Origin: Paraburkholderia atlantica
GTDB taxonomy: Bacteria > Pseudomonadota > Gammaproteobacteria > Burkholderiales > Burkholderiaceae
Length of the DNA: 64,000 nucleotides
NCBI RefSeq assembly: GCF_009362785.1
Contig: NZ_WHNQ01000001.1
Span: 310,001 to 374,000 of the forward strand
Direction of reading: 5' to 3'
In this document: one piece after another, positions 16,185-25,437 of the stretch
Numbering within the stretch: position 1 is the first letter of the stretch
Layout: each line of letters opens with the position of its first letter
Made by a program: the position numbers and the translations under genes
Notes under the pieces: model-generated
The model's database searches: none
The model's input: only the letters and a program-made list of their open reading frames with translations
Told to the model about the DNA's origin: nothing

Positions 16185-17327
16185 TTATTTTTGCAGAAGT
16201 CGCCGGACTATGCGATTCAAAGGAGATTTTTGGAGGCGTGTCAGCTCGTCCCGAAGTGCCGTATTATCGGCTTCCAGCTTCCACACCAGATGATCCTTTT
16301 CTTTAATCACATTCTCAAGCGCCCAACTCCGATATTCCGCGACACGAAGGCGAATTGCTTGTTCATCCACCACGTAGTCTTCGCGAGCGACAAGATCGGT
16401 GTTTACCCAGACTTGCGTCCCGTCTACATAGGTGTGCGCCTCAAGTGAACCACCATTTGTCGTATGAAACTTGCACGGTTTCTCATACAGAACATGCCAT
16501 CCGCGATCATATAGAAGGTCAAATAGGTTACCCTCGATTTTTCGGCTGTGCGTTGCAATAAGCAAAAAACGGACCTTCTTTCGAATTGCCTCAATCGACG
16601 CCTTGATTGACTTGTATTCGAAACCCTGAATATCAATGTGCATGAAATCGACAGTGTCCAGGTTGCGGATCACATAGTCGATCGTGTAAGCATTGACGGT
16701 CCGCGCGTTGACATTACATCCTCGATAATCAATCGTCCCACCATCAGTTATCGGCGCAGCTCCCCAATCATGGATATTCTTAGAGCCGAACGAAAGAGTA
16801 CCGTTCGAATCAGAAATCGCGCCGTGGTAAACGGTTGTCGATACGCTTTCTCGCGAATCGCGTCCCGGTTCAAGCGGCTCAGGAAGCGAATTGTCGGCGA
16901 GATGAGTGCGAAGGAGTGCGTGTCGATCGAGATCAGCCTCGACAGCAACCAGCCGAATATTTCCCATACCTCTCTTTTGCGCTGACTTAGCGCTGAAAGC
17001 GAGCCAAGGGCCATAACCGGCACCTAGTTCCACAGCAGTGAACGTGCCTTTCGCGGCTTTCACGGCCTTGATTGCAGCGAGATACTCGATCGCCTCCGCG
17101 TGAACACCGTCGTCTGGGAACGGAATTGAACCAACGGAAGAATCCAGCGTCCCGGAAGGCAGTCCAAAGTAAGAGAGCCGAGTTTTGACGCCGGACCAGT
17201 CTGTATAAAATCCCTGGCTAGGTTGAGCTAGCGGATCTGCAAACTCGTCCAATATATGAAGCTCAAGTGGGTTAATACCCAAGTAGATTTGATTGTCGTT
17301 GAGCTTTTCTTGCATTGCTCGGTCCAT
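16185..17327 (-). CDS. FkbM-family methyltransferase with C-terminal coiled coil
   Basis: 380 aa. A SAM-binding motif I (FTAVELGAGYGPWLAF) lies near residue 100. It is followed by VAVEADLDRHALLRTHL, NAYTIDYVIRNLDTVDFMHI and IDIQGFEYKSI, the classic FkbM acidic patch. The last 50 residues form a predicted coiled coil (IKEKDHLVWKLEADNTALRD) ending in a basic amphipathic tail (LNRIVRRLLQK). FkbM enzymes O-methylate sugars. I chose the ATG at 17327 because GGAGGGA precedes it; the frame runs on to 17447. The gene is visibly more A/T-rich than the core locus. Confidence 0.86.
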   Translation of the reverse strand: MDRAMQEKLNDNQIYLGINPLELHILDEFADPLAQPSQGFYTDWSGVKTRLSYFGLPSGTLDSSVGSIPFPDDGVHAEAIEYLAAIKAVKAAKGTFTAVELGAGYGPWLAFSAKSAQKRGMGNIRLVAVEADLDRHALLRTHLADNSLPEPLEPGRDSRESVSTTVYHGAISDSNGTLSFGSKNIHDWGAAPITDGGTIDYRGCNVNARTVNAYTIDYVIRNLDTVDFMHIDIQGFEYKSIKASIEAIRKKVRFLLIATHSRKIEGNLFDLLYDRGWHVLYEKPCKFHTTNGGSLEAHTYVDGTQVWVNTDLVAREDYVVDEQAIRLRVAEYRSWALENVIKEKDHLVWKLEADNTALRDELTRLQKSPLNRIVRRLLQK

Positions 17328-17621
17328 CCGCTTCCCTCCAAGTTTTGTGAGGATAGGCAAGACCCTATTGGATTGTACGCCCCCGAAGTCACTGCCAGCG
17401 CGATACGCCGCCGCCAACAGGTTGAGTTCAGCGACACCATCGCCCACGCCCTTTACCCGCCCAATGCATCCGCTCTTTGTCCGCGATCGGGCGTGCGTGG
17501 AACTTCAACATCCGTCACGCCCGGAAGCCCGCCGCGTCCTGGAAGTAGTACCTATCAAGTCAAGCATCCGAATGTGCAGTTGAACCCAAGCAATCGGTTC
17601 CCCCAATGCCGACAGAGTCGG
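17328..17621 (-). other. gap of about 290 bases between two methyltransferase genes
   Basis: The FkbM frame stays open 40 codons upstream of the chosen start, with no ribosome site there. Otherwise I saw no gene or clear terminator. Confidence 0.4.
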
Positions 17622-18992
17622 TTATCGCGGCACGATCGTTATTGATCTGATGCCGATCCCGATGCGACGGGGGTCTTCGATGCCGAGGGCAGGCAGATCT
17701 TTGGGACGGCAGGGATGAGGAATCAAAATCTCGAGTTCATCGGCTTCGACATTGTCGAAATGAAATAAATACGACGCTCCGTCTTCAATCGGTCGCAACT
17801 TTTGAGCGATCCTTTTTCCTCCGGCCCGCACCTTGAGGCTTTTCCTGACGTTCGGACCAAAAACGCTTGCGAGCTCCAGCTTGAGCGCAAAGTCGCGCGG
17901 CAGCGGCTCCGAAAACTCCAGCTTCACGATTTCGCCAATGCTCCACCGTCCCCAAGCTTCTGCTATCGATAGTCCCGAAAAGCCGGAGATAAAAATAGGC
18001 ATCGCGTCGATAGATAGGTCAATGCGATCCTGGAGGGCTGCCGGATAACGATTTCCGTTATCAATTGTTCGATTGACGTTGTTGCTACGCTTCTGGCCAA
18101 TGACGATTTGGGAAAGAGGCAAGCCGTCTTCACAGCTGAACGTTTCCATGGAAAGCGAGAAATCGTCGAAGAGGCGTTTGATATAGGCGCGCGTAAATCC
18201 TAGTTCGAGCCACCCCCAGCGGCGCATTGCACGCAAGGATTCGCCGTCCAGGCGCGGCCCCCAGGGATATGGAAGGAGAGCGTTTTCTGCTTCGAAGACA
18301 GGTTCCGCAGCCAGTATGATCTTTGCGTCAGGCTCCAAATGACAATTGAGTAATTCGCGCAAACAGTCCCGATGGTCGATGACGTGATGAAACGACTCGA
18401 AGAAGATTACGGCATCATATTTGTAGTTGCTAGTCTTTGAGACGAGCCATTGGTCCAGAGTCTGCGCAACGACATTTGGCGGCTCAGGATAGTGCCTCGT
18501 TGCATCCCGAACGATGCTGCATTGCAACTCGTTCGGGTCGAGGGAATCGACCCGATACCCCATGCGCGAGAGATTCGTCGTCAGTGAGCCCACGCCACAG
18601 CCAACTTCCAGAATACGGGCACTCGGCGGCAATTCAGCAACCTTGATGAGAAACCCGTACGCGATCAGGAATGTCCCCACAGTCCGTGCTGATTTGGTTC
18701 CCCACGGATAGGGCCAATCGCGTTCGTGGTCCGCACTGAGGTTTGCATCAGGTAACCCTTCCAGATGAGCATCATGTGTCCGACCAATGATTTCCTCGTG
18801 TACCAGCTTTACCTGGGCAATATAAGAATCAGTAACAGGATCGAGGCGTTTCATTTCAGAGAGATCGCCATTGAGCGAGATCGAAAACGTCGCTAAGCGC
18901 TGAACAAGGTCGGCATTGTCCTGCGCATCATGCTCCACCTCGGCGAGCATGCGATCCAATTCAGCGAATTCGGGCTGGTTAAAGAAGGTCAT
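17622..18992 (-). CDS. class I SAM-dependent methyltransferase (paralog 1)
   Basis: 456 aa. About 110 N-terminal helical residues are followed by a methyltransferase fold with ARILEVGCGVGSLTTNLSR near residue 125, SLDPNELQCS and YDAVIFFESFHHVIDH. A C-terminal domain of about 130 residues looks beta-rich and ends in IPHPCRPKDLPALG. It shares this whole architecture with the gene at 19711-21087. GGAGAGAG precedes the ATG. It likely methylates a sugar of the polysaccharide or a nucleotide-sugar precursor. The C-terminal domain may bind glycan, which is inference. Confidence 0.82.
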   Translation of the reverse strand: MTFFNQPEFAELDRMLAEVEHDAQDNADLVQRLATFSISLNGDLSEMKRLDPVTDSYIAQVKLVHEEIIGRTHDAHLEGLPDANLSADHERDWPYPWGTKSARTVGTFLIAYGFLIKVAELPPSARILEVGCGVGSLTTNLSRMGYRVDSLDPNELQCSIVRDATRHYPEPPNVVAQTLDQWLVSKTSNYKYDAVIFFESFHHVIDHRDCLRELLNCHLEPDAKIILAAEPVFEAENALLPYPWGPRLDGESLRAMRRWGWLELGFTRAYIKRLFDDFSLSMETFSCEDGLPLSQIVIGQKRSNNVNRTIDNGNRYPAALQDRIDLSIDAMPIFISGFSGLSIAEAWGRWSIGEIVKLEFSEPLPRDFALKLELASVFGPNVRKSLKVRAGGKRIAQKLRPIEDGASYLFHFDNVEADELEILIPHPCRPKDLPALGIEDPRRIGIGIRSITIVPR

Positions 18993-19710
18993 CGGTGCTC
19001 TCTCTCCTATGGGTTACGTGGCGTGGACAGCGGTAAAACTGCACCATCCAGCAGACCGCCCGGTAGTTCCACGGCGCGCGGCTCGCTCGGCATCCCAAGC
19101 CGGGTTGCTGTCTCTGCCTCGGTCAGACTCGACCGAACGTCGTTCTCGGAAATCCTGCGAGTCGACAATCTCTCATCGCAAAATCATATGCGGTACCGAA
19201 TCGAACCAGAAAGCAATAGTCCTGTTTTTTCCTCGTGAACGCGCAGCAAACGATTCTGCAGCAACATGTCGCATGGCCATGTTCTGGGTCCTCCATTGAG
19301 GAAGCCGGTTCCACAATTGCATTTCCTTTGCCCCAACGGACAGTCAACCACACGAATGAACCGGAACAGATGCAAACATACTTCAGGAGCGGAAAGCGAA
19401 GCCCCGGCTTCGTGCGCTCGACGCATATCACCTTGCAGCAGACAAGTTGGGGGGACGAAGTCGGGTAATTCATGTGCTCGCCTGCTTCGACAACGCTCCG
19501 ACTCGATCATGGAGAGTCTCCACAATACCGAACCATACCCCGCACCATCGCACCCAATGGAAACGAAATGCCGATCGATGCTGTCGCCGCCAGTTGTGGA
19601 TCTTTTACTTACCCGCCGAGGGCGCCATTTCCATGGATTTAGAAAATGTGCGGTGCTTATGGCTATGTCTGCACTCTCCGACCTTAGGGAACCGTTCCTT
19701 GCGCCCCGGT
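18993..19710. other. 718-base gene-free gap between the methyltransferase paralogs
   Basis: Only short, unrecognisable frames are present (longest about 115 codons, Cys-rich, without a family match). The composition is A/T-richer than the flanking O-antigen core. It may be a degenerate remnant left by the duplication of the two methyltransferases. No terminal repeats or transposase motifs were found. Confidence 0.4.
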
Positions 19711-21087
19711 CTAGAGTTCGCGGAATGAAATTGAGCGAATTGCGATCCCGATCTGACGAGCGTCCTCATTGCATAGCTCAGGGATGTCCTTGGGCCTAGT
19801 CGGGTGAGGGATCTGCAGCGTCATGATCTTCGTCTTTATGTCACGAAATTTGAACGAATAGGTCTTCCTGTCCTCAACAGTTCTGAGAATCTCGGCCTGA
19901 GACTTCTGGTCAACGGTCACCGTGAGGTGCTTGCCGACGTTTGGCCCAAAGACGTCATTGAGTTCGAGCACAATTTCCACTCTTGATGGCAACTGCTCGT
20001 TAAACACCAGATCAACGCGAGGCCCGACCGTCCATCGCCCGCCGCCTTCCGTAATCGATAGGCCTGAGGCCCATTTGAGGAACATCGGGAATCCCTCTAC
20101 AGTGAGGTCAAATCCCTCTTCCAAGGTAGCCTCGTGACGGCGCGATTGCGCTGTAAGTAGAACTTCGTAATATGGCCGCCGAATTCGACGCGAGCCAACG
20201 ACGATTCGCGATAACGGAAGGGCCGACTCCGCTTCGAAATGCTTGTATTGCATGCCCACCCGCGCGAGCAAGTGTTGCAAATACCTTCTTGTAAACCCGA
20301 GTTCAAGCCGCCCCCATTTGCGCATCGAGCGCAGTGATGCGCCATCCAGACGAGGCCCCCAAGGATACGGGAGCAGCTCGGAAGTGCTCGGAAAAATTGA
20401 CTCTGCGGCAATGATGATTTTGGCGTTATCTTCAATGTGCCCGTCTCGCGTAAGCTTCTCGAGACAAGACTTGTGATCCATGATACGGTGGAACGATTCA
20501 AAAAAAATCACTGCGTCGTATTTATAGCTTTTTTGGCGTTTATCGATCCAGTCGTTAAGCGTCGACGCGATGACATTCGGCACGAATGGCAGATCCCTGG
20601 TCGTGGCGACGACCGAATCGCATTGCGCGAAGCTCGGGTCCAGCGCGTCGACTCGATATCCCATACGCGCCAGATTCCAGGTCAGCGAACCCGTACCGCA
20701 ACCCACTTCGAGGATGCGTCCGTGACGCGGGATGTCTGCAACCTGGATCAGGAACCCGCATGCGATAAGCATCGCAGCAACCGACTTCGGATGTCGGGCA
20801 TCCCATGGATACGGCCCCGAACTTTCACCTTCATGGTTCGACTGACGCGTGGCTTGCGGCTCCATAGTATGCATTTGACCCACGATCTCTTCGTGCACTT
20901 GGCGAATTTTCGTCAGGTACTCGTCGGAGAAGGGATCCATCTCGTTCAGCGTACGAAGTTCGCCGGCAGCTCTGATCGAAATCCTCGCCAAGCGGTCCTG
21001 CAAGTTGACGTCACGAGTGGCTCCGTTCTCGATGGAGGCCAGAATCTCGTCGATTTCTTTCAGTTCTCCCTGGTCGAAAATTGCCAT
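19711..21087 (-). CDS. class I SAM-dependent methyltransferase (paralog 2)
   Basis: 458 aa and colinear with the paralog at 17622-18992. It has GRILEVGCGTGSLTWNLARM near residue 130, ALDPSFAQCDSV, YDAVIFFESFHRIMDH, PYPWGPRLDG and the shared C-terminal end IPHPTRPKDIPEL. GAGGA lies five bases before the ATG. The upstream neighbour is a divergent membrane-protein gene, so the intergenic region 21088-21259 probably holds the promoters for both. The substrate is unknown; sugar O-methylation fits the locus. Confidence 0.82.
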   Translation of the reverse strand: MAIFDQGELKEIDEILASIENGATRDVNLQDRLARISIRAAGELRTLNEMDPFSDEYLTKIRQVHEEIVGQMHTMEPQATRQSNHEGESSGPYPWDARHPKSVAAMLIACGFLIQVADIPRHGRILEVGCGTGSLTWNLARMGYRVDALDPSFAQCDSVVATTRDLPFVPNVIASTLNDWIDKRQKSYKYDAVIFFESFHRIMDHKSCLEKLTRDGHIEDNAKIIIAAESIFPSTSELLPYPWGPRLDGASLRSMRKWGRLELGFTRRYLQHLLARVGMQYKHFEAESALPLSRIVVGSRRIRRPYYEVLLTAQSRRHEATLEEGFDLTVEGFPMFLKWASGLSITEGGGRWTVGPRVDLVFNEQLPSRVEIVLELNDVFGPNVGKHLTVTVDQKSQAEILRTVEDRKTYSFKFRDIKTKIMTLQIPHPTRPKDIPELCNEDARQIGIAIRSISFREL

Positions 21088-21259
21088 AGAATCCTCGGAA
21101 AGTTAATGGACCGTTGCCTGGTCGGCATCCCGGCGCGGCCTGAAATAAGCCAGCGGAATACTCAATGGCGGAGCACGAAAGGTAGTTTTCGCGGTCAATC
21201 AAGCTGCATATGTGCTATCGAAAAGTTCGTCTCGCAACCTTACCTCAAAAGGTGTGTTC

Positions 21260-22870
21260 ATGGTTCGCAGTCGAAACCGTTGGGGATATTTACGCTCGCC
21301 AATATATCTATCCGCATTCATTGTCCTCACGGTAACGTACTTTTCGCTGTTTCATTTTTTGGCACGAACCAGCGATGACGTAAACTCGTTGTTGGCAGCC
21401 CGAGACATAGTGCTCGGCAATCCTCTGCTTCGCGGTTGGGAATTCCCCCCCGACCCATTCTATTTCACGGATTTGCTTCCAGAGGGTGTGTTGACTCTCT
21501 TCCTGGGGTTAACCCCTCGAATCCTGTTTATTTTTCCAGCGATGGTCTGGGCAGCTGTTGTCTGCTCCTGCATCTGGATGACCGGTCAGATCACCCCGGA
21601 TAGCCGATGGCAACAGGCAGCGGTGTTCGTGTGCCTGGGACTTCCAATCGTCATCGACGACCACTCGATGCGTGTTCTCGGCACCGCACCCACGCACATC
21701 ACGACGATCCTTCTCGGGGCAGGTCTGTTCTGGTTCGCGTATCGTCAATGGTGCGCGCCACAGCTTTCGAAGGCAATTTTTTTTTGGCTGGCGTTGCTCG
21801 CGTTCATGGGGAGCTTCAGCGACCCTTTTATCGTATCCGCCGCGATCGGACCCGCAATCGTGGTTTGCGGATTGCACTGGCTCGCTGCAGTCAAGCGCGA
21901 CAAATGTGTCTGGGTCGCCGCTTCACTGGCGCTCGGCCTCGTCATTGGAAGGTTGGCCATTGTGGTGGTGGCAAAGGTCCACGGCTTCGCGATTTCGCCT
22001 CAACCTGCGGCCTTCGCGGATTTCGAACGGCTTTCGGGTAACTTCGCACTAGTGACTCGCGGCTTGCTGATGATCTTTGGCGCGGACTTCACAGGCAGAC
22101 CGCTAGCTCCCAGCGGCGGCATGAGCTTCAGAGAGGCTCTGGCCGCGACGCCGGCTACGATGTTCGCTCGCGTCGTATTTCTGGTCGCCGCGATCGCTGG
22201 TAGCCTGCTGATGGTCAGACGCATGTTCTCGGGCAGGCTCGAGCAGCTCAGAAACACAGACTTTCTATTGATGTGCTTCGCGTGGTCTAGCGTCATCGCC
22301 ATGCTCGCCGCGCTTCTCAGCGACCAGATGCAGAACCTGACGTCGTATCGCTATCTTTTGCCGACGTTGGTGTATGGATCGATCGTAGGTGCAAAGCTGC
22401 TTGGCGGCAGCACTTTGGGACGATTGCTAATCGTTGCTGCCGGCATATTGTCGGCCGGATCGTTTTGGGGAACGCTCCATGTAGCGCGTGAAAACCCGAC
22501 TTACTTTGGCCCTGCAATCCAGGGTCTTGCAGCGTGGCTTCAAGAGAATCGCTTGACTGACGGGTATGGGCCATATTGGTCTGCCTCGTCGACCACGCTC
22601 GCGTCAGGCAACTCCGTGCGTACGCGCGCCGTAATAAAAGGTGCGGATGGCTTGATCCGGCCATACTTGTGGCTATCGCGGCACGAGTGGTACGGATCTC
22701 CCACCGGGAAGCGATTCATCCTCGTCGACACGGTTAATCCGGACAACTACACCACAGCCGATGTTATCGCGCAGTTCGGCCAGCCCTCTGTGCTAAAGCG
22801 CGTGAACGGTTACGACATACTCATTTATGCCGACCCGGACTCGCGCCTTTCTCAGCTTGTGGCCAAGTGA
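21260..22870 (+). CDS. polytopic membrane protein of unknown function
   Basis: 536 aa with roughly ten TM segments spread over residues 15-430 and a C-terminal soluble region of about 100 residues. The first extracytoplasmic loop has acidic residues (TSDDVNSLL), as in GT-C glycosyltransferases and other bacterial membrane proteins of glycan loci, but no family motif was recognised. The ATG at 21260 follows an AAAGGTG site; the frame is open 16 codons further upstream. It is the only plus-strand gene in this part of the locus and A/T-richer than its right-hand neighbours. Confidence 0.78.
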   Translation: MVRSRNRWGYLRSPIYLSAFIVLTVTYFSLFHFLARTSDDVNSLLAARDIVLGNPLLRGWEFPPDPFYFTDLLPEGVLTLFLGLTPRILFIFPAMVWAAVVCSCIWMTGQITPDSRWQQAAVFVCLGLPIVIDDHSMRVLGTAPTHITTILLGAGLFWFAYRQWCAPQLSKAIFFWLALLAFMGSFSDPFIVSAAIGPAIVVCGLHWLAAVKRDKCVWVAASLALGLVIGRLAIVVVAKVHGFAISPQPAAFADFERLSGNFALVTRGLLMIFGADFTGRPLAPSGGMSFREALAATPATMFARVVFLVAAIAGSLLMVRRMFSGRLEQLRNTDFLLMCFAWSSVIAMLAALLSDQMQNLTSYRYLLPTLVYGSIVGAKLLGGSTLGRLLIVAAGILSAGSFWGTLHVARENPTYFGPAIQGLAAWLQENRLTDGYGPYWSASSTTLASGNSVRTRAVIKGADGLIRPYLWLSRHEWYGSPTGKRFILVDTVNPDNYTTADVIAQFGQPSVLKRVNGYDILIYADPDSRLSQLVAK

Positions 22871-22958
22871 TGCCGGACGACGGATGGCGGAAAAAAATGT
22901 CGGCCGTTAACGGGAGCGCTGGGAAGGTGGTGGAATCGAGATTCGCCAGCAGCGATTT

Positions 22959-23918
22959 TCAGCGCGTCGCCCGATACCATGCTGCAGTTTGCAACAGTCC
23001 TTGTTCGACAGTGTGCGGCGGATACCAGCCGAGCGTCTTACCGATGTGCGAGCTATCGAGCCGTAACTCGCCGATCAGCCGGTCGACTTGCGCGGAACGC
23101 CCGCTAATCTTGCCCAGCATGCGCAGCACGCTTGGCGGCACAGGCACGAGACGGCACGGCGCGTGAAGTTGCGTCGCGAGCATGCGAGCCAGTTCGGCGA
23201 CGCTCAAATCGTGCCGGTCCGTCACGTGAAACGTCTCCCCCGCCGCGCGCGGATCGGTCACGGATTGGACGATCGCATCGGCGAGATTATCGACGAACAC
23301 GAGGCTGCGCCGCGCGGTAATCGCGCCAAGCGGCAGTGGAAGACCTCGGGATATTGCATCCATCAGCTGCAGGAAGTTCGCCCGCACGCCCGGCCCATAA
23401 ACCAGCGGCGGGCGCACCACGACCACTTCCAGTCCGCTTTCACGCGACAAGGCGAAAAGCGCCCGTTCAGCTTCGAGCTTGGATACACCATAAGGATCGC
23501 ATGGGGCCGGCTCGTCGCTCTCGCGCAGCGGACGGCCCTCATCGCGTTCGCCAATCGCCTTGATACTGCTAACGAATACGAACCGGCGCGCACCGGCGTG
23601 GAGCGCTGCCTTGGCAACACGCAACGTCCCTGCAACATTGGTCTCGCGGTAGGCGGCCAGTGGATCGGTACTGGTGTCGCGCATCATGTGCACTCGCGCT
23701 GCCAGATGCACCACCGTATCGGGAACGAGCGCCGCAGGCCAGCGACTGCCGACCTCCAGGAAGTCACTCGTTTCGAGAACCCACTCGCGCACTCCGTCGC
23801 AAGTAGTGCCCGGCTGGCGCACGACGCCTGTGACGGCGTCTCCGCGCTGCAGGAGAGCACGCGAAACGGCATGACCGACGAAACCGTTCGCGCCAGTGAT
23901 GAGTACGGTGTGAGTCAT
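22959..23918 (-). CDS. NAD-dependent epimerase/reductase (WbiG/WbpK/WbpV-like)
   Basis: A 319-aa extended SDR. The Rossmann motif VLITGANGFVGHAVSR is at the N-terminus, the catalytic Ser lies in FVSSIKAIG and the Tyr-Lys pair in YGVSKLEAE. Relatives reduce or epimerise the 4-keto sugar made by WbpM-type dehydratases to give UDP-QuiNAc or UDP-FucNAc, or act as UDP-glucose/GlcNAc 4-epimerases. The pairing with the WbpM/WbpL genes of this locus supports the first role, though they lie 10 kb apart. Confidence 0.86.
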   Translation of the reverse strand: MTHTVLITGANGFVGHAVSRALLQRGDAVTGVVRQPGTTCDGVREWVLETSDFLEVGSRWPAALVPDTVVHLAARVHMMRDTSTDPLAAYRETNVAGTLRVAKAALHAGARRFVFVSSIKAIGERDEGRPLRESDEPAPCDPYGVSKLEAERALFALSRESGLEVVVVRPPLVYGPGVRANFLQLMDAISRGLPLPLGAITARRSLVFVDNLADAIVQSVTDPRAAGETFHVTDRHDLSVAELARMLATQLHAPCRLVPVPPSVLRMLGKISGRSAQVDRLIGELRLDSSHIGKTLGWYPPHTVEQGLLQTAAWYRATR

Positions 23919-23972
23919 GGTGGAATGCGCAAAATAAGGTGGTCCGGCACGAACCTCTGCACGCCGTAAGGT

Positions 23973-23996
23973 ATGCGCGGGCTATGATCCGCGCAT
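23973..23996. repeat. 8-bp perfect inverted repeat between two genes
   Basis: ATGCGCGG (23973-23980) is repeated inverted at 23989-23996 with an 8-nt spacer, in the gap between a GT4 gene and the epimerase gene. It has no T-run, so it may be a weak terminator, an RNA structure or a binding site. Confidence 0.4.
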
Positions 23997-24087
23997 CGGC
24001 GTCGTTTCGGCCGGCAGAACAGTTCCGGGTTCGGTGCGGATGCACCCGATCGAACAGCAACCCATACGCGGTCTCTCCCGATCCGGT

Positions 24088-25227
24088 TCACATTCGCTCA
24101 GCGGTCGCTACCTGGTCGTACAGCCGTCGGTACGCGCGGCCTAGTGCGGGCGCTGAACACAACCGCTCATAACGGGCCCGCGCCGCCAGTCCCATCTGTC
24201 CAGCCAATGTTTCGTCGGCGAGCAACTGGCAAGCAGCCGCGGCGAACTCACGCGGAGATTCGGGCGGAACGACGAAACCAGTCACATTGTGCTCGTTCAC
24301 AAACGACGTGCCCGAACCGACCTCACAGCAAACCATGGGTTTGCCGAACATCGATGCTTCGACCAGCACCATCCCGAACGCTTCCGAGCGGAGGTGCGAA
24401 GGCAGGAGCATCGCACGGCACCCCTTCAGCAATGCGATTTTCTCTTCTTCGCTGACCTGGCCGGCAAAGATGACATTGGAAGCACCGACATCCGCCGCGA
24501 GTTTCTTCAGGTTTTGCATCTCTGGCCCCGATCCCGCGATTACCAGGGTTGCCGGAATCAAGGGCGCGGCTTCGATCAGCGTGTGCAAACCCTTGTAGTA
24601 GCGCAGTACACCAAGCGAAAGAAAATACGGTTTATCGCCGAGTGCCATGCGGGCGAGCGTTTGCGGTCCGCATCGCTGGGCGAAATCGCTGTTCGCGTAG
24701 TCGCCGATCCCTAGCGGTATGACTTGCAGCCGCTGCGGCGCGACCAGCGAAGCCAGTACGGTGCTCGATTTCGCGTAAGCCGGCGAGGTCGCGACGACGG
24801 CCGACATCGAAGACAACATGCGCGCCATCAACGGCCCGTATATGGAGCCGAGGAAGCGCTGACGGACGACATCGGAGTGATACGTCATGACGGCGGGTTT
24901 GCCGCTGCCGCCCATCATGCGCAACACATCGCCGAACGGCCAGGGGAAATGGAAATGCAGAACGTCGGCCCACTCCGCGAGCCTACGATACTGCCGGAAC
25001 GCATCGAGACCGCCAAGATCGCAAGACGCGGGCGCCGCCCATGATTTGGATCGAATCACCTGCCCTTCTGCAACCGTCAGTTCGCGCGGCACAGGCCGAG
25101 GTGAAAGCGTGAATATCTTCGATTCGACGCCGCACGCCTTCGTCGCCAGGCTGATTTGCCGGATCGCCTCCTGAAGGCCGCCAGGGGGATCGGGAAAATA
25201 AGTGCGGTATATATGCAGCGCCTTCAT
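24088..25227 (-). CDS. glycosyltransferase family 4 (WbpZ-like)
   Basis: A 379-aa GT-B enzyme starting MKALHIYRTYFPDPPGGLQE, a pattern seen in rhamnosyl/mannosyltransferases such as WbpZ. The acceptor domain has HFHFPWPFGD and MTYHSDVVRQ. The donor domain has LGVLRYYKGLHTLIEA and EASMFGKPMVCCEVGSGT. In Pseudomonas A-band synthesis, WbpZ adds the first D-rhamnose to the lipid-linked GlcNAc. The equivalent role here is inferred from the presence of gmd, rmd, wzm and wzt. Confidence 0.87.
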   Translation of the reverse strand: MKALHIYRTYFPDPPGGLQEAIRQISLATKACGVESKIFTLSPRPVPRELTVAEGQVIRSKSWAAPASCDLGGLDAFRQYRRLAEWADVLHFHFPWPFGDVLRMMGGSGKPAVMTYHSDVVRQRFLGSIYGPLMARMLSSMSAVVATSPAYAKSSTVLASLVAPQRLQVIPLGIGDYANSDFAQRCGPQTLARMALGDKPYFLSLGVLRYYKGLHTLIEAAPLIPATLVIAGSGPEMQNLKKLAADVGASNVIFAGQVSEEEKIALLKGCRAMLLPSHLRSEAFGMVLVEASMFGKPMVCCEVGSGTSFVNEHNVTGFVVPPESPREFAAAACQLLADETLAGQMGLAARARYERLCSAPALGRAYRRLYDQVATAERM

Positions 25228-25437
25228 ACGGCTTCCTTCGCGCGGCAGACACGCATGGTTACGGAGCGCTCCGCGCTGGGCGTCCGATTCCGTCGTCGCG
25301 TGATCTGGTGGATTTCGTCGCCCAGCCGGTAAAAGAGCGGGCTCGTGTATTCGCGAGAACGTGGCCGAGCCCGTGCAGCGTTCTCCAGCGCACGGTCACG
25401 ACCGGACATCCTGTCGCGCAAGACTGCCGACATGCGG

